DNA from: Myrica gale
Taxonomy: Eukaryota > Streptophyta > Magnoliopsida > Fagales > Myricaceae
DNA length: 64,000 nucleotides
Reading direction: 5' to 3'
Assembly (NCBI GenBank): GCA_963930655.1
Contig: OZ005610.1
Span: 3,601,001-3,665,000 of the forward strand
Within the stretch, counting starts at the first letter, position 1; each line of letters begins with the position of its first letter. The translations under genes and the position numbers were made by a program. The notes beneath the pieces were generated by a model. It was given only the letters and a program-made list of their open reading frames with translations, did no database searches and had not been told where the DNA came from. This document shows, one piece after another, positions 23,268 to 36,398 of this stretch.

Positions 23268-26200
23268 ATGTCTGTTTCCATGAAAGACTTGGATCCAGCT
23301 TTCCAGGGAGCTGGACAAAAGGCGTATCCTTTATCTTCTGAATATTCTTATCATTACAGTGAAATGTATCATTTATCTTACATGTTTTGCTGCTGCTTTT
23401 AATTTTTGTCCTAGATACAGGTTTGGAATTTGATATCTTTGTTAGGAATGCTCCCATGTTATTCTCCTTGACAATAGAAAGTGGGCTCGAAATATGGCGC
23501 ATTGAGAATTTTCATCCTGTTCCTGTGCAAAAGTCTAATTATGGCAAATTTTTTACGGGGGACTCCTACGTGATCCTGAAGGTAAGCAATTTGATTCTGA
23601 TCCAAATTCAGTACTCGTTTATCTGTAATAAATTGCTTAGCTAAATGTGGCTTCCAGTATTTCACTTCCAGCTCTGTCTGCCTGGAGTTAAACAAAGACA
23701 GCATTCACCTACAGTTTGTTATTCCAGTGGCCGGAATATCTTTCTTCCTTTATTTTTTTGGTAAACCATTCCTTGAATTTTGGTGATAGGTGCTAAAAGT
23801 TTAATTTATCGTAGTTGTATACTTCTTTTGTAGCATTTGCCCAGAAAAGGGGGGGGGGGGAACCTTGCTAGCCGTCTAAGAATCGGGCTATGTAGTGTGC
23901 ATTTTTATCTTTCATACTTGGCTGCAGACAACCACCTTAAAAAGTGGGGCTTTCCAGCAAATCAATAATATGTCCTTATGCTTGTTAAGTTGTTAACTTC
24001 TGAAACCAATTGCAGACAACTGCTTTAAAAAGCGGTGCCTTGCGTCAGGACATCCATTATTGGCTTGGTAAAGATACCTCTCAGGCAAGTGATGTCACGT
24101 AGTCCTGGTGAACAATTATGTGGTCTGAGGGTAAAAATTCTTATTTGGTGACCACAATTTTGTTCAAACAGGATGAAGCTGGTACGGCAGCCATCAAGAC
24201 AGTTGAACTTGATGCAGCTCTTGGAGGACGTGCTGTGCAGTATCGTGAAGTACAGGGCCATGAAACTGAAAAGTTCCTATCCTATTTTAAACCATGTATA
24301 ATACCTCTAGAAGGCGGAGCTTCATCAGGATTCAAACATGTTGAAGCTGAAGAGCACAAGACACAGTTGTTTGTCTGTAAAGGAAAACACGTTGTCCATG
24401 TAAAAGAGGCAAGTATATGGACAACTTCTCTGTTGATGAGGGATTAATCTTAGCGTATGAGTTACATATGTCAAAATGTCTATGTTTGTGCATACAAAAA
24501 AGATCCTGTCTTTTCTCCTTGTTGAATTTTTTTTTGTTGGTGGTAGGTTCCTTTTGCTCGATCTTCTCTCAACCATGATGACATTTTTATTCTGGATACG
24601 AAGTCTAAAATTTTTCAATTTAATGGTTCCAACTCATCCATTCAAGAGAGAGCTAAAGCACTAGAAGTTGTCCAGTACATTAAAGATACTTATCATGATG
24701 GGAAATGCGAGGTTGCTGCAATTGGTAAGTGGACTATTATATTCAGAAGGTCAAAAATGATTGGTGTCTGGTATCACTTTTTTGAGTTGCTTATCTGTCC
24801 ATGCAGAAGATGGAAAGTTGATGGCTGATGCCGAAACTGGAGAATTTTGGGGTTTCTTTGGTGGCTTTGCTCCACTTCCCAGGAAAACAGCTAGTGATGA
24901 GGACAAGACAGTTGATTCTCACTCTACTAAGCTACTCTGGTAATATGATGTTTTGGTTTGACCTCTGTTACTTGTGGTGATATTCCTAGTATCTCTACCA
25001 CACATGCATACCTTTAGTACCCTATCACCCAAACTGCATAATTTTAGAAATTTGTACCTTGTACATACCCATATCAATTATTTTCTTTTGTTTTATTTTT
25101 TCTTTGGGGGGCGGGGGGAGATAGTTAAGTGCACAGCTGTTGCAACTACACGGAATTGAACCTATGACATTAACGAGGCTGGTTACTTTGGGGGGAAGGA
25201 GAAACCATTTGTTTTATGTGTGCATTCTTCTGTTCACGTTTGTCTCATCATCACAGTGATTGTTGTCATCGTCGTCATCCTATCTTTACTTTATATTTGC
25301 TGTCGTCAAACTATCTTTACTTTATATTTGCTGTCGTCAAACTTTCCTGTGGTTTCCGCTATATGTATGAGAAAAAGATAACCAGTGCAATTTTCTCAAC
25401 AGAATTTGTTCAAAGATAAGTAAGTTGGACTTTCGTTTAGCATAATGAGTTATCGAAACCTATTATGTTTTAGTTCTGACAGATACATATTTACTTTTTA
25501 AGCATTGAGAAGGGGAAAGCAGAGCCTGTTGAGGCTGAATCTTTGACGAGGGACTTGCTAGACACAAATAAAAGCTATTTGCTTGATTGTTGGATAGAAG
25601 TGTTTATATGGATGGGGAGAAGCACCTCTCTTGATGAAAGAAAGAATGCGAGTGGAGCTGCAGAAGTAATGCTCAATAATTTTTCTTATCCAATATGAGT
25701 TCTGCACTTCGATGTTGAATTTTACTGGCACTCAATAGTATTATGAATCTTACCAAACAGGAATTAGTCTCTGGCCCAGATCGGCCAAAGTCCCACCTTA
25801 TTCGTGTAATCGAGGGATTTGAGACAGTGATGTTCAGGTCCAAGTTTGATTCATGGCCTCAGACAAATGATGTAGCTGTGTCGGAGGATGGTAGAGGCAA
25901 AGTTGCAGGTTAGTGTTTAAATTGTTTTCTGGATGATTTGGTCCTTGCCATGGTTTATCCTTCCCTAAGATCATTAGCGTGTTATGATAATCATAAGCAG
26001 CAGCTGCAGCATGGTCATCATCACCATATTCAATTCTTAGTTCTGTGCTTTCTCAATGATTTTGTAGCACTGCTAAAGCGCCAAGGGGTCAACGTGAAGG
26101 GTCTGTTGAAATCTGATGCAGTTAAAGAAGAACCTCAACCATACATTGACTGCACAGGGAATCTACAGGTGCTTTATCAATATCTATCTTTACATAAAGT

Positions 26201-28134
26201 AGTCGACCGGGATCTTGAAGATGAAAGAGCTGAAATTTTTGCTCCTCTTAATAGCCAACTATTCTTACTATTTCTTTTTCAAAACGGTTTTTGGACGATG
26301 TACTACTTACCTTGAAACTCTAAAATGGATGCCAGAAAAGGCATGGACAATGGAAGCAGGAAATATGGACCAAAACATACATGGGATATCTGACACAGGA
26401 ACTTAGGATTTTATGAAATGCAAAAAAAAAAAAAGTGACTAGACACATTTGTAAACCATATTGGTGCAGAGACGTAAGGTAGGAATTGAAAATTTTCATC
26501 AGAAACATTTTCTTACTAATCTGTGAAAGGCTTGGTGAACATCTACGAGACAAGTATTGATTCTTTTAGGTCCTTTACATGTCTGAGTTGTTATTTTAGC
26601 CAATATTTCGGAGGTGAGTCCTAGCAATTTGGGGGATGCGACGTACTATAGGTCAATTAACCTACTCCATAAGCTTTCCACAGGGAAATACTGTCGTATG
26701 GTTGTAAGCCAGTAGTTCATTTATACCTTGTTTTATGATTGTGTTGCTAATGGTAACTCAATCCTGGTTTTACAGGTTTGGCGTGTGAATTGCCAGGAAA
26801 AGATGCTCCTTCCAGCTTCTGATCAGTCAAAATTTTACGGTGGGGATTGCTATATCTTTCAGTATTCCTATCCAGGAGAAGATAAAGAGGAATACTTTAT
26901 CGGAACTTGGTTTGGCAAGCAAAGCATCGAGGTAAACAAAATTTGAGCATATTATAGAGCAAGAACATTTAATATCTCACAAACATTTCCAGAAGGACCT
27001 TGAAGGTACTGCCATGTAGAGTCAGAATTTTAAGTGTTTTATTATTGTAAGATTATGGTCAACTACCATAGCTTATTTTTGGTAGAGTTGAGCTAGATGC
27101 TGTTTCAAGACTCATCTTTTTGCATAATCACATGGGCACACCGACCATTGTACTTCTTGGGGAAGGTCTAATATATCAGCAGGCGACGGTTTTTGTGAGC
27201 TTGCAGCACAATATGCTACGGTTTAGCACCAGTGTAAATGAGGCACACAAAAGCCACTGCGACAAGATAGATTTAATGCCAGCCTGGAAGTGATTCACTA
27301 CTAAAGTCAGGTAGCGGCTGCCAATTGTAGAATTGTCGATAACCTGGCTGCTACTATCATGTGTGTAAAGACTTACTGTATAGGCATACTGGAAACCGAT
27401 TGGCAAGTCAAGGGACCCCAGAATATGCCCCTTAGTTATAACGTTCCAGAGTCATGCAGAACAGACACTAACTGTTCTCTAATTACTATCAATCAATTGG
27501 ACATTCTAGGAATTAGTAGAGTACAAAAGTGAAAGATTCAAGTAACCCTCCATGCTATGCCTACCCTACTGCTATTATCAATCCATTAGTAGTTGCTTAT
27601 AATCCATTTACCACTGGAAATAGGGTGAAAGGACTTCAGCTATTTCACTGGCAGGCAAGATGCTCGAGTCATTGAAGTTTCAACCTGCTCAGGTAGTTTT
27701 CTTTGCTTGTAATTGATGAGATTATTTTCCTTATTCCTTTCATATGCCACTCACTCTCATGATGTCCGTTATTCATTTCTAGGCTCGCATCTATGAGGGA
27801 AATGAACCCATCCAGTTTTATTCAATCTTCCAGAGCTTTATTGTTTTCAAGGTTTGTGAAATCCTGAGATACATCAGAGGGAACTTAGTTAGAGAAACTC
27901 TAATGTCTCTTTGTTAGATATCCTTGGTAGTTTTTATTTTCTCTTTTCTGTACTTCAAATGATGGTCAAATCAACTTATATGAAATTATCAGGGTGGTCT
28001 TAGCGATGGATACAAAACTTACATTGCGGAGAAGGGAATTCCAGATGAGACATACAAGGAGGACGGTGTTGCGTTATTCCGAGTCCAGGGTACTGGACCT
28101 GATAATATGCAAGCAATACAAGTTGAAGCTGTGC

Positions 28135-28206
<72 letters not shown>

Positions 28207-31200
28207 TAACCTGATTATATCTTCTGGATATTTCTGGGGTTTTCACACTTTTTAGTGGGTATGCACCTGTTTTTATGTTAAAATGATTTTACATTTCTCT
28301 CTGTTTCATTGAATCAGGTTGCATCATCTTTGAATTCTTCCTACTTTTATATTTTGCACAGTGACTCCTCCATCTTTACATGGTATGGGAGCCTTACAAC
28401 CTCAGACAATCAGGAGTTGGTTGAGAGACAGCTTGATCTGATAAAGGTCTGATCTGTATATCTTTTACTTTTCTCTGATACAAAAGAAGAATGATTAACA
28501 TGCATCGATTCTTTTTGCGATACAGTTAAGCAACATACCCATTATGAATCAAGGCTCTGGTGATTTACAGAGCCAACATGACAGATAATTGATCCGACCA
28601 TAAGCTTTATTTTTAAGGAGGATAATTGCATTCCTTTTTTGAAGTCTTTTTCTATGCAGCAGGAGTTCAACATGCCTATCTACTTCTCATATGCTTGTTA
28701 ATTTGTCTGCAGCCAAATGTACAATCCAAAACCCAAAAGGAAGGCGCTGAATCTGACCAGTTCTGGAGTTTTTTAGGAGGGAAATCTGAATATCCCAGCC
28801 AAAAAGTTGTCAGAGATGCTGAAAGTGATCCTCACCTATTTTCTTGCAATTTCTCAAAAGGTATGGATAAGTAAAAATGTTGGTGCTTAAAATTTGTTTC
28901 TTTTCTCCATTTTTTCCCCTCGCTTAGTATAAATTAGAAATTGACTTTTTCTTTCTATTCTCTTTTCCATGGTTTTAATTGCATACCGATCTGCAGGAAA
29001 TTTGAAGGTGTGTATCTTCTGATCTATCAATTTCCTTATTGTCAGTTATGCCTGTAATTTAAAAGCATTTGCGGGAAGTGTTTTGGTTATCTGTCATTGT
29101 TTATATACGTTGTTTTAGTGAATCTCATCATGGTTAGATGCTTCTTAATTTGGAGATGTAGATATTGTTCCTCTTACATGGTGTCATTATATGAAAGTCA
29201 GATTATGGAGTTTATTACCCAGTGAGGAGGAGGCTTGGATGTGGTTCTACCCTCGAGCTTTTTTGTGTGAAGGTCATGCTACGGTCCTTGAAGTTTACTT
29301 TGCATCATGAGTTCATTTGCTCTTGCAGGTGACAGAGATATACAACTTCACACAAGACGATTTAATGACTGAAGATATATTCATCCTGGATTGTCACTCG
29401 GAGATCTTTGTCTGGGTTGGTCAACAGGCCGACTCCAAGAATAGAGCAAATGCTTTAACTATTGGGGAGGTAACACTAATTTGGCTTTTGCTGGAAGCAA
29501 AATACTTGTACTTTGCTTAACCGGCTAGTTTTTAAAGTACTTGTATCTTTTATGTTTTTGGCCTGATAGGCACCTTGTGGAGGCTCGATACCCATACTTT
29601 TTGTTTTTTTCTACCTGTTGGGTCCCCATACTTAGTATGCTCATTTAAGTCTTTCCCTCCCCCCATCATAACCAGGGAGAAATTATTTCTCTTAGATGCT
29701 ATCTCCTGGTTTAGATAGGATTTGATGCGACAGGCTTTGTTCCTAAAATCATTACTAGATTTGACTTGCATGTTCAGATGTTGAATAACATGTTTAGATA
29801 TTGTCTTTAGGATTTCTGATACCTTTAAAATTTTGATTGCTTGTTCATAATTTTTCCTTCTCACTTTCAACAGATTTTTCTTGAACGTGATTTTCTTCTA
29901 GAGAATTTATCTCGTGAAGTTCCAATATATATTGTCATGGAAGGCAGTGAGCCACCTTTCTTCACACGCTTCTTCAAATGGGACGCTGCAAAATCTGCTG
30001 TAAGTGACTTTTGTAAATATTGTGCAATTACCAGCATCAATTAAAATCTCTGTAAAAATCTTTTCAATTTGTCCAGATGCTTGGGAACTCATTCCAAAGG
30101 AAACTTACTTTGGTAAAAAATGGGGGTACTCCAACTGTTGATGTAAGATTTCCTTAATCCTTTCCAATTGCTTAAAATTTTCTTGGATACATCTCATACA
30201 ATTGCTGGCCTTTAACATTAAGTTTCTGATGAGATTTCTGATGCATGATAAGAAATCCAAACGGAGAACACCTGCATCTTATGGAGGAAGGTCCAGTGTT
30301 CCAGACAAGTCACAGCGTTCCAGAAGCATGTCTTTTAGTCCTGACCGAGTTCGTGTAAGGGGGAGGTCTCCAGCTTTCAATGCACTAGCAGCTACTTTTG
30401 AGAGCCCTAGTGCCAGAAATCTTTCAACTCCACCCCCAGTCGTCAGAAAGCTCTACCCAAGATCTGTGACCCCAGATTCAGGAAGCTTGGCTCCCAAATC
30501 TGCAGCTATAGCAGCACTAACTGCCACCTTTGAGCAGCCGCCACGGGCACGAGAAGCTATTATTCCTAAATCTCTCAAGGGTATCCATTGTTCAGTTTCT
30601 TGAAAACGAAATCTGTTACTATTGTGAACTTCATTTAAATTTTCTTAGGGATAAATACACTTTCAACTCTCTAACTTTGGAGGTTTTGACACTTTACATC
30701 CTATCTATTATTTTTGTCACATTGCACCCACCAACTATTGATTTCAGACACTTAGCACTATCCGTTAAATTTTTTTGTCAGTTTGGACGGAAATTTATTT
30801 TTTGGTCTCTAAAATTATGATTGTACCCTCATAAAATGGTCGCTGCAAAAAAAAAATGGTGACAAAATTGTCATTTCACACGTTAAAAAATTATTTTCTG
30901 TCCAAATTAACTGAAAATGTTAAGAGAGGGTGCAAAGCTTATGAAATCAATAGTTTGTGTGTACAATGTGACAAAAATAATATATTGAAGTTCAATGTGT
31001 CGAGACCCCCATAGTTAGAGGGTGCAAAGTGTATTTAATCTATTTTCTTAATTTGTGGTGTTGTCATTGGTGAAGTGAGCCCGGAGACCCCCAAACAAAA
31101 GCCAGAGACAAATGATAAGGAGAATTTGATGAGCAGCAGAATAGAATCCCTTACTATACAGGAAGATGTGAAGGAGGGTGAAGCTGAGGATGAGGAAGGA

Positions 31201-31480
31201 CTCCCAGTTTTCCCATATGAACGCCTTAAAACAACGTCAACAGATCCTGTTGCAGAAATTGATGTGACCAAGCGAGAGGTGAAGAATTGATATAATTCTC
31301 TCATTGTCGTTAAATTCTCCCATTCTAATTTCAGTTCTGAATTCTGATAATTTAAACTGCTTGCAGACTTATCTGTCTTCAGAGGAATTCAGGGAGAAAT
31401 TTGGGATGAAGAAGGATGCTTTTTACAAGTTACCGAAATGGAAACAGAACAAGCTCAAGATGGCCCTTCAATTATTCTGA
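23268..31480 (+). CDS. VLN4: Villin (VLN4-like actin-binding protein), 22 coding exons
   Basis: Exons: 23268-23323, 23482-23581, 24016-24084, 24172-24408, 24547-24724, 24807-24939, 25503-25665, 25761-25908, 26068-26168, 26776-26931, 27624-27692, 27783-27851, 27993-28130, 28318-28446, 28713-28860, 28997-29007, 29329-29469, 29874-29999, 30077-30142, 30253-30580, 31076-31278 and 31367-31480. All join in frame to 960 residues, close to Arabidopsis VLN4 (about 974). It starts [20 protein letters not shown]. It carries gelsolin-type repeats (for example [26 protein letters not shown]), a basic Ser/Pro linker ([19 protein letters not shown]) and a C-terminal headpiece ending [17 protein letters not shown]. 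Villins bind, bundle, cap and, with calcium, sever actin filaments in the cytoplasm. Introns 3 and 4 have GC donors (CTCAG|GCAAGT and AGAG|GCAAGT). Exon 16 is only 11 nt. The gene looks intact. Confidence 0.94.
23926..23975 (+). repeat. Decoy copy of villin exon 3 in intron 2
   Basis: CTGCAG followed by a segment reading [14 protein letters not shown] lies 90 bp before true exon 3, whose start reads [15 protein letters not shown]. The differences are mostly at third codon positions over the first 12 codons. After about 14 codons the similarity is lost and no donor fits, so it is not spliced in the model. Confidence 0.6.
28137..28203. repeat. (CT)n microsatellite next to a villin splice donor
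   Basis: About 33 CT units begin six bases after the donor of villin exon 13 (GAAGCT|GTGCGT). On the minus strand they create a false Arg-Glu repeat frame. Confidence 0.95.
30648..31041. mobile_element. 394-bp Mutator-like MITE in villin intron 20
   Basis: Left end GGGATAAATACACTTTCAAC is mirrored by the right end, which reads AGATTAAATACACTTTGCAC. It is flanked by the 9-bp direct repeat ATTTTCTTA (30639-30647 and 31042-31050). Nine-base duplications are typical of Mutator-type insertion. It lies 34 bp before the next exon. Confidence 0.8.
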
Positions 31481-32060
31481 GTCTCCTATATTCCCTTGCC
31501 TTTTCGTTGGCTCCCTGCAGTCTAGGTTTCAGGTGGACGAGAGCTTGCTTTTGAAAAATCTGTACATGTTCTTTCCTCGCAAAATTTCACAACTCTCGTA
31601 TCCTTGGGACAGCTCAGTAAGCATTCTGAGTGCTGTGTGTGTGTGTTTTTTTGTGCAGTGGGGGGACCTCAATTGTCAGGAGCGGAAGGGACAGCATCAG
31701 TGCATTTTTAGCTGCTTCTGCTCCCAAGAAGCTTGTTTCGATGATTAATGGACAGAATCAGAGATTTTCCGTGCACCTATTCTCCCCTCCACACCTTCTG
31801 GTCGTTTGAATATCTAGTTTCAATTTCTTTGTTGAGTTAGCGGCTTGGTATTCTTTTTGGTTACAGGTTTGTTGTGAGCTTGCATTTTTGTTGTTCATCT
31901 TCATGTTCATTTATTTGTTCCCGATTCAAAATTTATTTCTCGAGAGCAATTAGGGGGCTTGCGAAAGGAGTCTGCTTAGGTTGTGTTCATAACTGAGGAT
32001 GGAAATGTGTACAGCAGAGTATAAGAACCAGTCCACTCCTTTATTTGTTTTTTTTTTTCC

Positions 32061-32066
32061 AATAAA
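32061..32066 (+). terminator. Candidate poly(A) signal of villin
   Basis: AATAAA lies about 580 bp after the villin stop and is followed by a T/G-rich stretch. Distance and context are acceptable, but other weak signals exist. Confidence 0.35.
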
Positions 32067-33054
32067 AGGTGTGATTTTTTGTTGTTGATTCTTGTTCTTT
32101 GTCCTTTATCCAAGGAGTACTGTTATAAGCCTTGAATGGAAGCCCCGGTAAACGGCTGCAGTAACTCCTCTACCCAGTACATAAGGTGGCGAGATTTCTT
32201 GTCAGCATAAGCAAGTGACCTGACCTTCTTCCCCAGAGGAAAAGCAAGTATAATTCCCTGGCATAACAAGAAGGTTCAACACACCATTAATGAAAAATCC
32301 AATTCAACTCACAAAGTATTCCTTCTCTCTTCTCTGGTCGAGTGAAAACCATAATTTTTTAAAAAAAGTTTTAAAATGAAATTTTAATTTTATTATCTTT
32401 AATTGTTAAGTGATGTTGCTGTCTCGTGTTTATAGGTGATTTGCAAGAAACCCAACAAACAATTTTTATTTATTTATTTATTTATTCAACAACACCCACG
32501 ACGCTTTTTGAAGTGATGTTGATATACTTTCAAGACCTGCATTGAAAACTTTTTTTTTTCTTTTTTTGTTCTTTTCATGTTTTTGTAGCATACATATAAA
32601 TGACTGATTCGCTTAGTAATTATCTATTCGAATTGTACGATACAATTCACATATAGATAAATACAATAGGTTGATCTTATTATAAGGTTCATATTGTTCG
32701 AAACTTTATATTGATAATATTTATTAAATAATATGTGGTCCACTTATTATGACTACTTCTAAATTGCACCATACAATTCGGACAAAAAATTTACAGATTA
32801 TCTCGTGCCGATTAATGGGCACAGTGGTTAAATTGGGATCTTAATTGTGGAGTCAGATTGAACAGACACGGATCTTTGTCCGCCACTTCCATGTCCTCCT
32901 ATGTGGACAAATGGCTTGGGTCAGACTCCTCCCGTGTCTAGGTGCCAAATATATGGGCAGTTCTCTGCCCCAAATTGTGATATAATATTTACACTTTTAT
33001 ATAATTATTTGCAATCCTTATAACCAGTTCTCCAACTACTAATCATACATATTC

Positions 33055-33157
33055 TTTTTTTAGATAACTTGGGAAAAGGGAGTTGGGAGATTCGATTCCC
33101 AGATCAGACTTTCCCTTTTAGGAGAGACGTCAACTGAACTACAAGCTCACTGTCACC
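33055..33157 (-). mobile_element. tRNA-derived SINE
   Basis: On the minus strand it begins near GAGCTTGTAGTTCAGTTGAC (box A-like TAGTTCAGTTG), has GGGAATCGAATC (box B-like) about 40 nt later, and ends in an A-rich tail. Flanking 14-bp repeats AATCATACATATTC (33041-33054) and AACCATGCATATTC (33158-33171) differ at two positions and look like an aged target-site duplication. Confidence 0.65.
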
Positions 33158-33420
33158 AACCATGCATATTCAAAGACGATGTTTTAGGTTTACCATCTGC
33201 AAACCCTTTTGTGGACGGATAAAATCCACTTGACCGTAAGAAAGGAACAATAAGAGCAATTGCAAGAACTCGGATCCAAAAAAATGTGGACAATGTGGAT
33301 GCCACGTCAATCTACTTGGGTAAGGTCAGTTTAATTGGCTAACTAGGCTGGATAGGGACCTATGTGCTAGGCTTGGAAATGTATTGGGCCACTTGTAATT
33401 ATCTAAGCCCAGACTTTGGG

Positions 33421-33594
33421 GGTGTTTGTTTGTGGAAATTTCGGGGAATATTCCCGAAATTTTGGGAATCTTTACTTTATTGAGATTTATTGGGGTTTGT
33501 GAAAAGTAGAGTGTGTGTGTAAAAGTTAAAAATTTTGGAGTATGTTTGTTTTGTTGGAAATTTCGAACCCCAAAATTTTGGGGAAACAAACACC
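33421..33594. mobile_element. Short MITE
   Basis: The left end GGTGTTTGTTTGTGGAAATT is mirrored by the right end, reading GGTGTTTGTTTCCCCAAAAT. The 174-bp interior is non-coding and also self-complementary around AAATTT. Confidence 0.6.
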
Positions 33595-35740
33595 TTTATG
33601 AGTGACTATTATGTCCACTAGTAGGCCTTACTCCTTAGTGGAGGAGGACAAGTATTTTTTATAAATAAAAAAATAAATTTAGGACAGAGGAAAAAAGATT
33701 TCACCGTCAGGAGGGTTAAAGATGAGTAAAAGACCAACTTACCCATTAGAGCAGATTAAGGATTTTTTTTAAACTGTTGTTTTCTTATCGCGCAATTACT
33801 AATGTATCAAATATAATAACTGCTACGTAAAACACTTTTTTAAAGAACATTTTCGTATTTTCGCTATCTGTATCCAATATATTTTTCTTTGAAAATGTAA
33901 GGTTTAATTGCACTTACAACCCCAGTAGTAACGAAATGTTGCAATTAGGCCCCTCGAATAACAATTTTATGAAAAAGAGATCCCTCCGTTAAGTATCCTT
34001 CCGAACATAGTAAACGCTGACATGTGTTTTAAAGCCACATCATCACCAACCCATACTCGAGACGTGTCTTGTTAATACCACCTGTTCCCGAATCCCTCCT
34101 CTCTTCTCCAGTTCTCGAATTCCTACTCTTCTGCATTTTTCTTTTTCTCGTTGCAGCTGTCTACGCCCGACCAAGCTCCTCTCCTCGCCCTCAAACCCAT
34201 TTTTTCGTCCTTCACCAGATTCTTTTGTGTACATCATTAGCCGTCCGTGAAGTTCTAAAGAATGAGATTGAAATGATAAATGGATTTGTTTCTTCTGGAT
34301 GTAAATTTTGTCAAGCAAGAGACCGAAGACACATCACCACATCCTCTGCCACTTCAACTCGCCCATCTCAGTAACCTTTGCAGCCCACAGCACGTCCAGC
34401 TTAGCATCATTCAGAGATCACGAATTCCGCCAATTAAGTAATCAAGTAGCAATACAACCCAAGAATAGACATTGGTTGGATAATGCTTGTACTAAGGAAT
34501 GTATTGTATAACAGAGTTTTCTCTGCCACTTTCTGGAATTGTAATGCCACACCATATGTTCTGCAAAATGCTCGAGAACAAAAGGTTGCGTCACCGAGTT
34601 CGTTAGGTCTGCACGAGCGTATATAAATATTCACATACACAATTGGTACAATTGGAGCAAAGTTGTCTATTATATTTGAACTTTAACTACAGGAAAAAAA
34701 CTAGAAACAGATAAAAGGCTCCATTACCACCATCACCTTAACCAACCGGTCCAGACCATAATTGGCACGTGCACGTCAATAGCCATCCAATTGTGAACTT
34801 CATCCTATCACCACTAAACCACATCCAGTGCTGGTATCACAGCTTCGAAAATCATCATCCAAGCCTCTTTTCCTGCACTAAAACAATTTCTTGCCCCGCT
34901 ACAATGCCACAATCTGCCGAAGCCACCATTACAGTACCACATTCTCGAGGGAAGGCAAGAGGTAGAGAGGCTCGAGGGAAGGCCGAAAAAATGGGTAGAC
35001 GGCAAGGAGAGGAGCTTGGTCGATAAAAAAAAATGGAGAAGAAGAAAGGAAGCATTGGCAGATGTAAGGGCCCCGGTTGGGCAATGTAAATAGTTTGAAT
35101 TTTTTTTAATAGTCATCTTTAAAAGAATGTCTAATATTATTCAAAGACTCAGAAATTAATTTAAAAGTTACCTTATTTAATAATTTATGCACAGTTTTGC
35201 AGTTTAAACTTACCATCTACTATGTTTAATTTTTTTTAGGTATCATGCACTTAACAAACAAACAAAATTTCTTTAAAAGTACTTAACCTAATAAATTATT
35301 TGCAGTTTTCATTATTCTATTTATAATAATTTTGAGATATCAAATATGAAAATATAAATCTGAATATAAAAAAACTAAAAAAAAGAGAAATAGAAAAGTA
35401 ATTCAAAAAATATCTCTTGATAAGTTTGTTATTAATTAATAATATATTACTTCAAGTTTACTAGAGAATTAATAAATGATAAGTCTTCCACTTTTTATAG
35501 AATTCTAATATAATATTGAAACAACAAATTAAAATGAGACTAACAAGTTCTACACTCATGAAAATGTCCAAACTTTTTCCTTCTTATTTTTTCTATTAGC
35601 AAAGTAGGTTCAAGTCAAACTTTTAGTTTGCTACAAGCTGGGCTCAGGGACTACAGTCATCCACTTCTTGACAGATTCGATCAGGTGTTAATAATCTAGT
35701 GTTTTTAGTCATTCATTTTTAATGTTCTAAATTTTCTTTT

Positions 35741-35874
35741 TGTGTTGTAAAATTTTAGTGTTGTTAAAATTTTAGGTATTGAGTTTATTGAAAAAGTGAA
35801 GAGAGAGGTAATTTTTTATATCTAAAAGTGTTAAAATTTTAGAGTGTGTAAAATTTTAGGACGCAAACACAACC
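35741..35874 (+). mobile_element. MITE family X, copy 1 (nested)
   Basis: TGTGTTGTAAAATTTTAGTG at the left is mirrored by TAAAATTTTAGGACGCAAAC at the right. It shares interior sequence with the copy at 57648-57839. Confidence 0.6.
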
Positions 35875-36219
35875 TAAATCTAAGACATTTTCTTTTGTAA
35901 ATTTTTTTTTGACATTTTTCTTTAGGAGTTGCCCCTTTTAAATTCATTCCTGATTCCGTTCAGGAAGGGTTCGGAACTAGAGGAGAAAAGGAGGACGCCC
36001 CCAAGCATTTCAGAGAAAGGAATTGTTGTTGAACGTCTGGGCGATGGAGCCACTGGTAATGTCGGCACCGACGATAGCAAAGGCCCACTGGTAAAGGAAG
36101 GAACTGTAGTCGAATGATGGGGAAGGGATATCCTTGAGTTAGAAGCGTTGAGTACGTTGGAGAGCATGATGTTCATGGTGTTCTTGGAAAACACACACAG
36201 CGCGTGGAGAAACTAAGGA

Positions 36220-36398
36220 TGTATTTGCTAACAATATTTCACAAAATATTTCACCAACTAACAATAAAATACTATAATATAATATCTCTTTCTCATCAAA
36301 TCATAACTTTTTACTACAAAAAATATAAAAAATTATCTCTTTCTTCACTTTTCTACTAAATTCAATACCAAAAATTTTACAACACAAACATAACCTAA
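36220..36398 (-). mobile_element. MITE family X, copy 2 (nested, opposite orientation)
   Basis: Same family as 35741-35874 but reversed: the right end reads AAAATTTTACAACACAAACA. The interior shares ATTATCTCTTTC and CTTCACTTTT motifs with the copy at 57648 read on the other strand. Confidence 0.55.

Noticed and set aside
28019..28246. Minus-strand Arg-Glu repeat protein
   Set aside because: It is the translation of the CT microsatellite and antisense villin exon 13.
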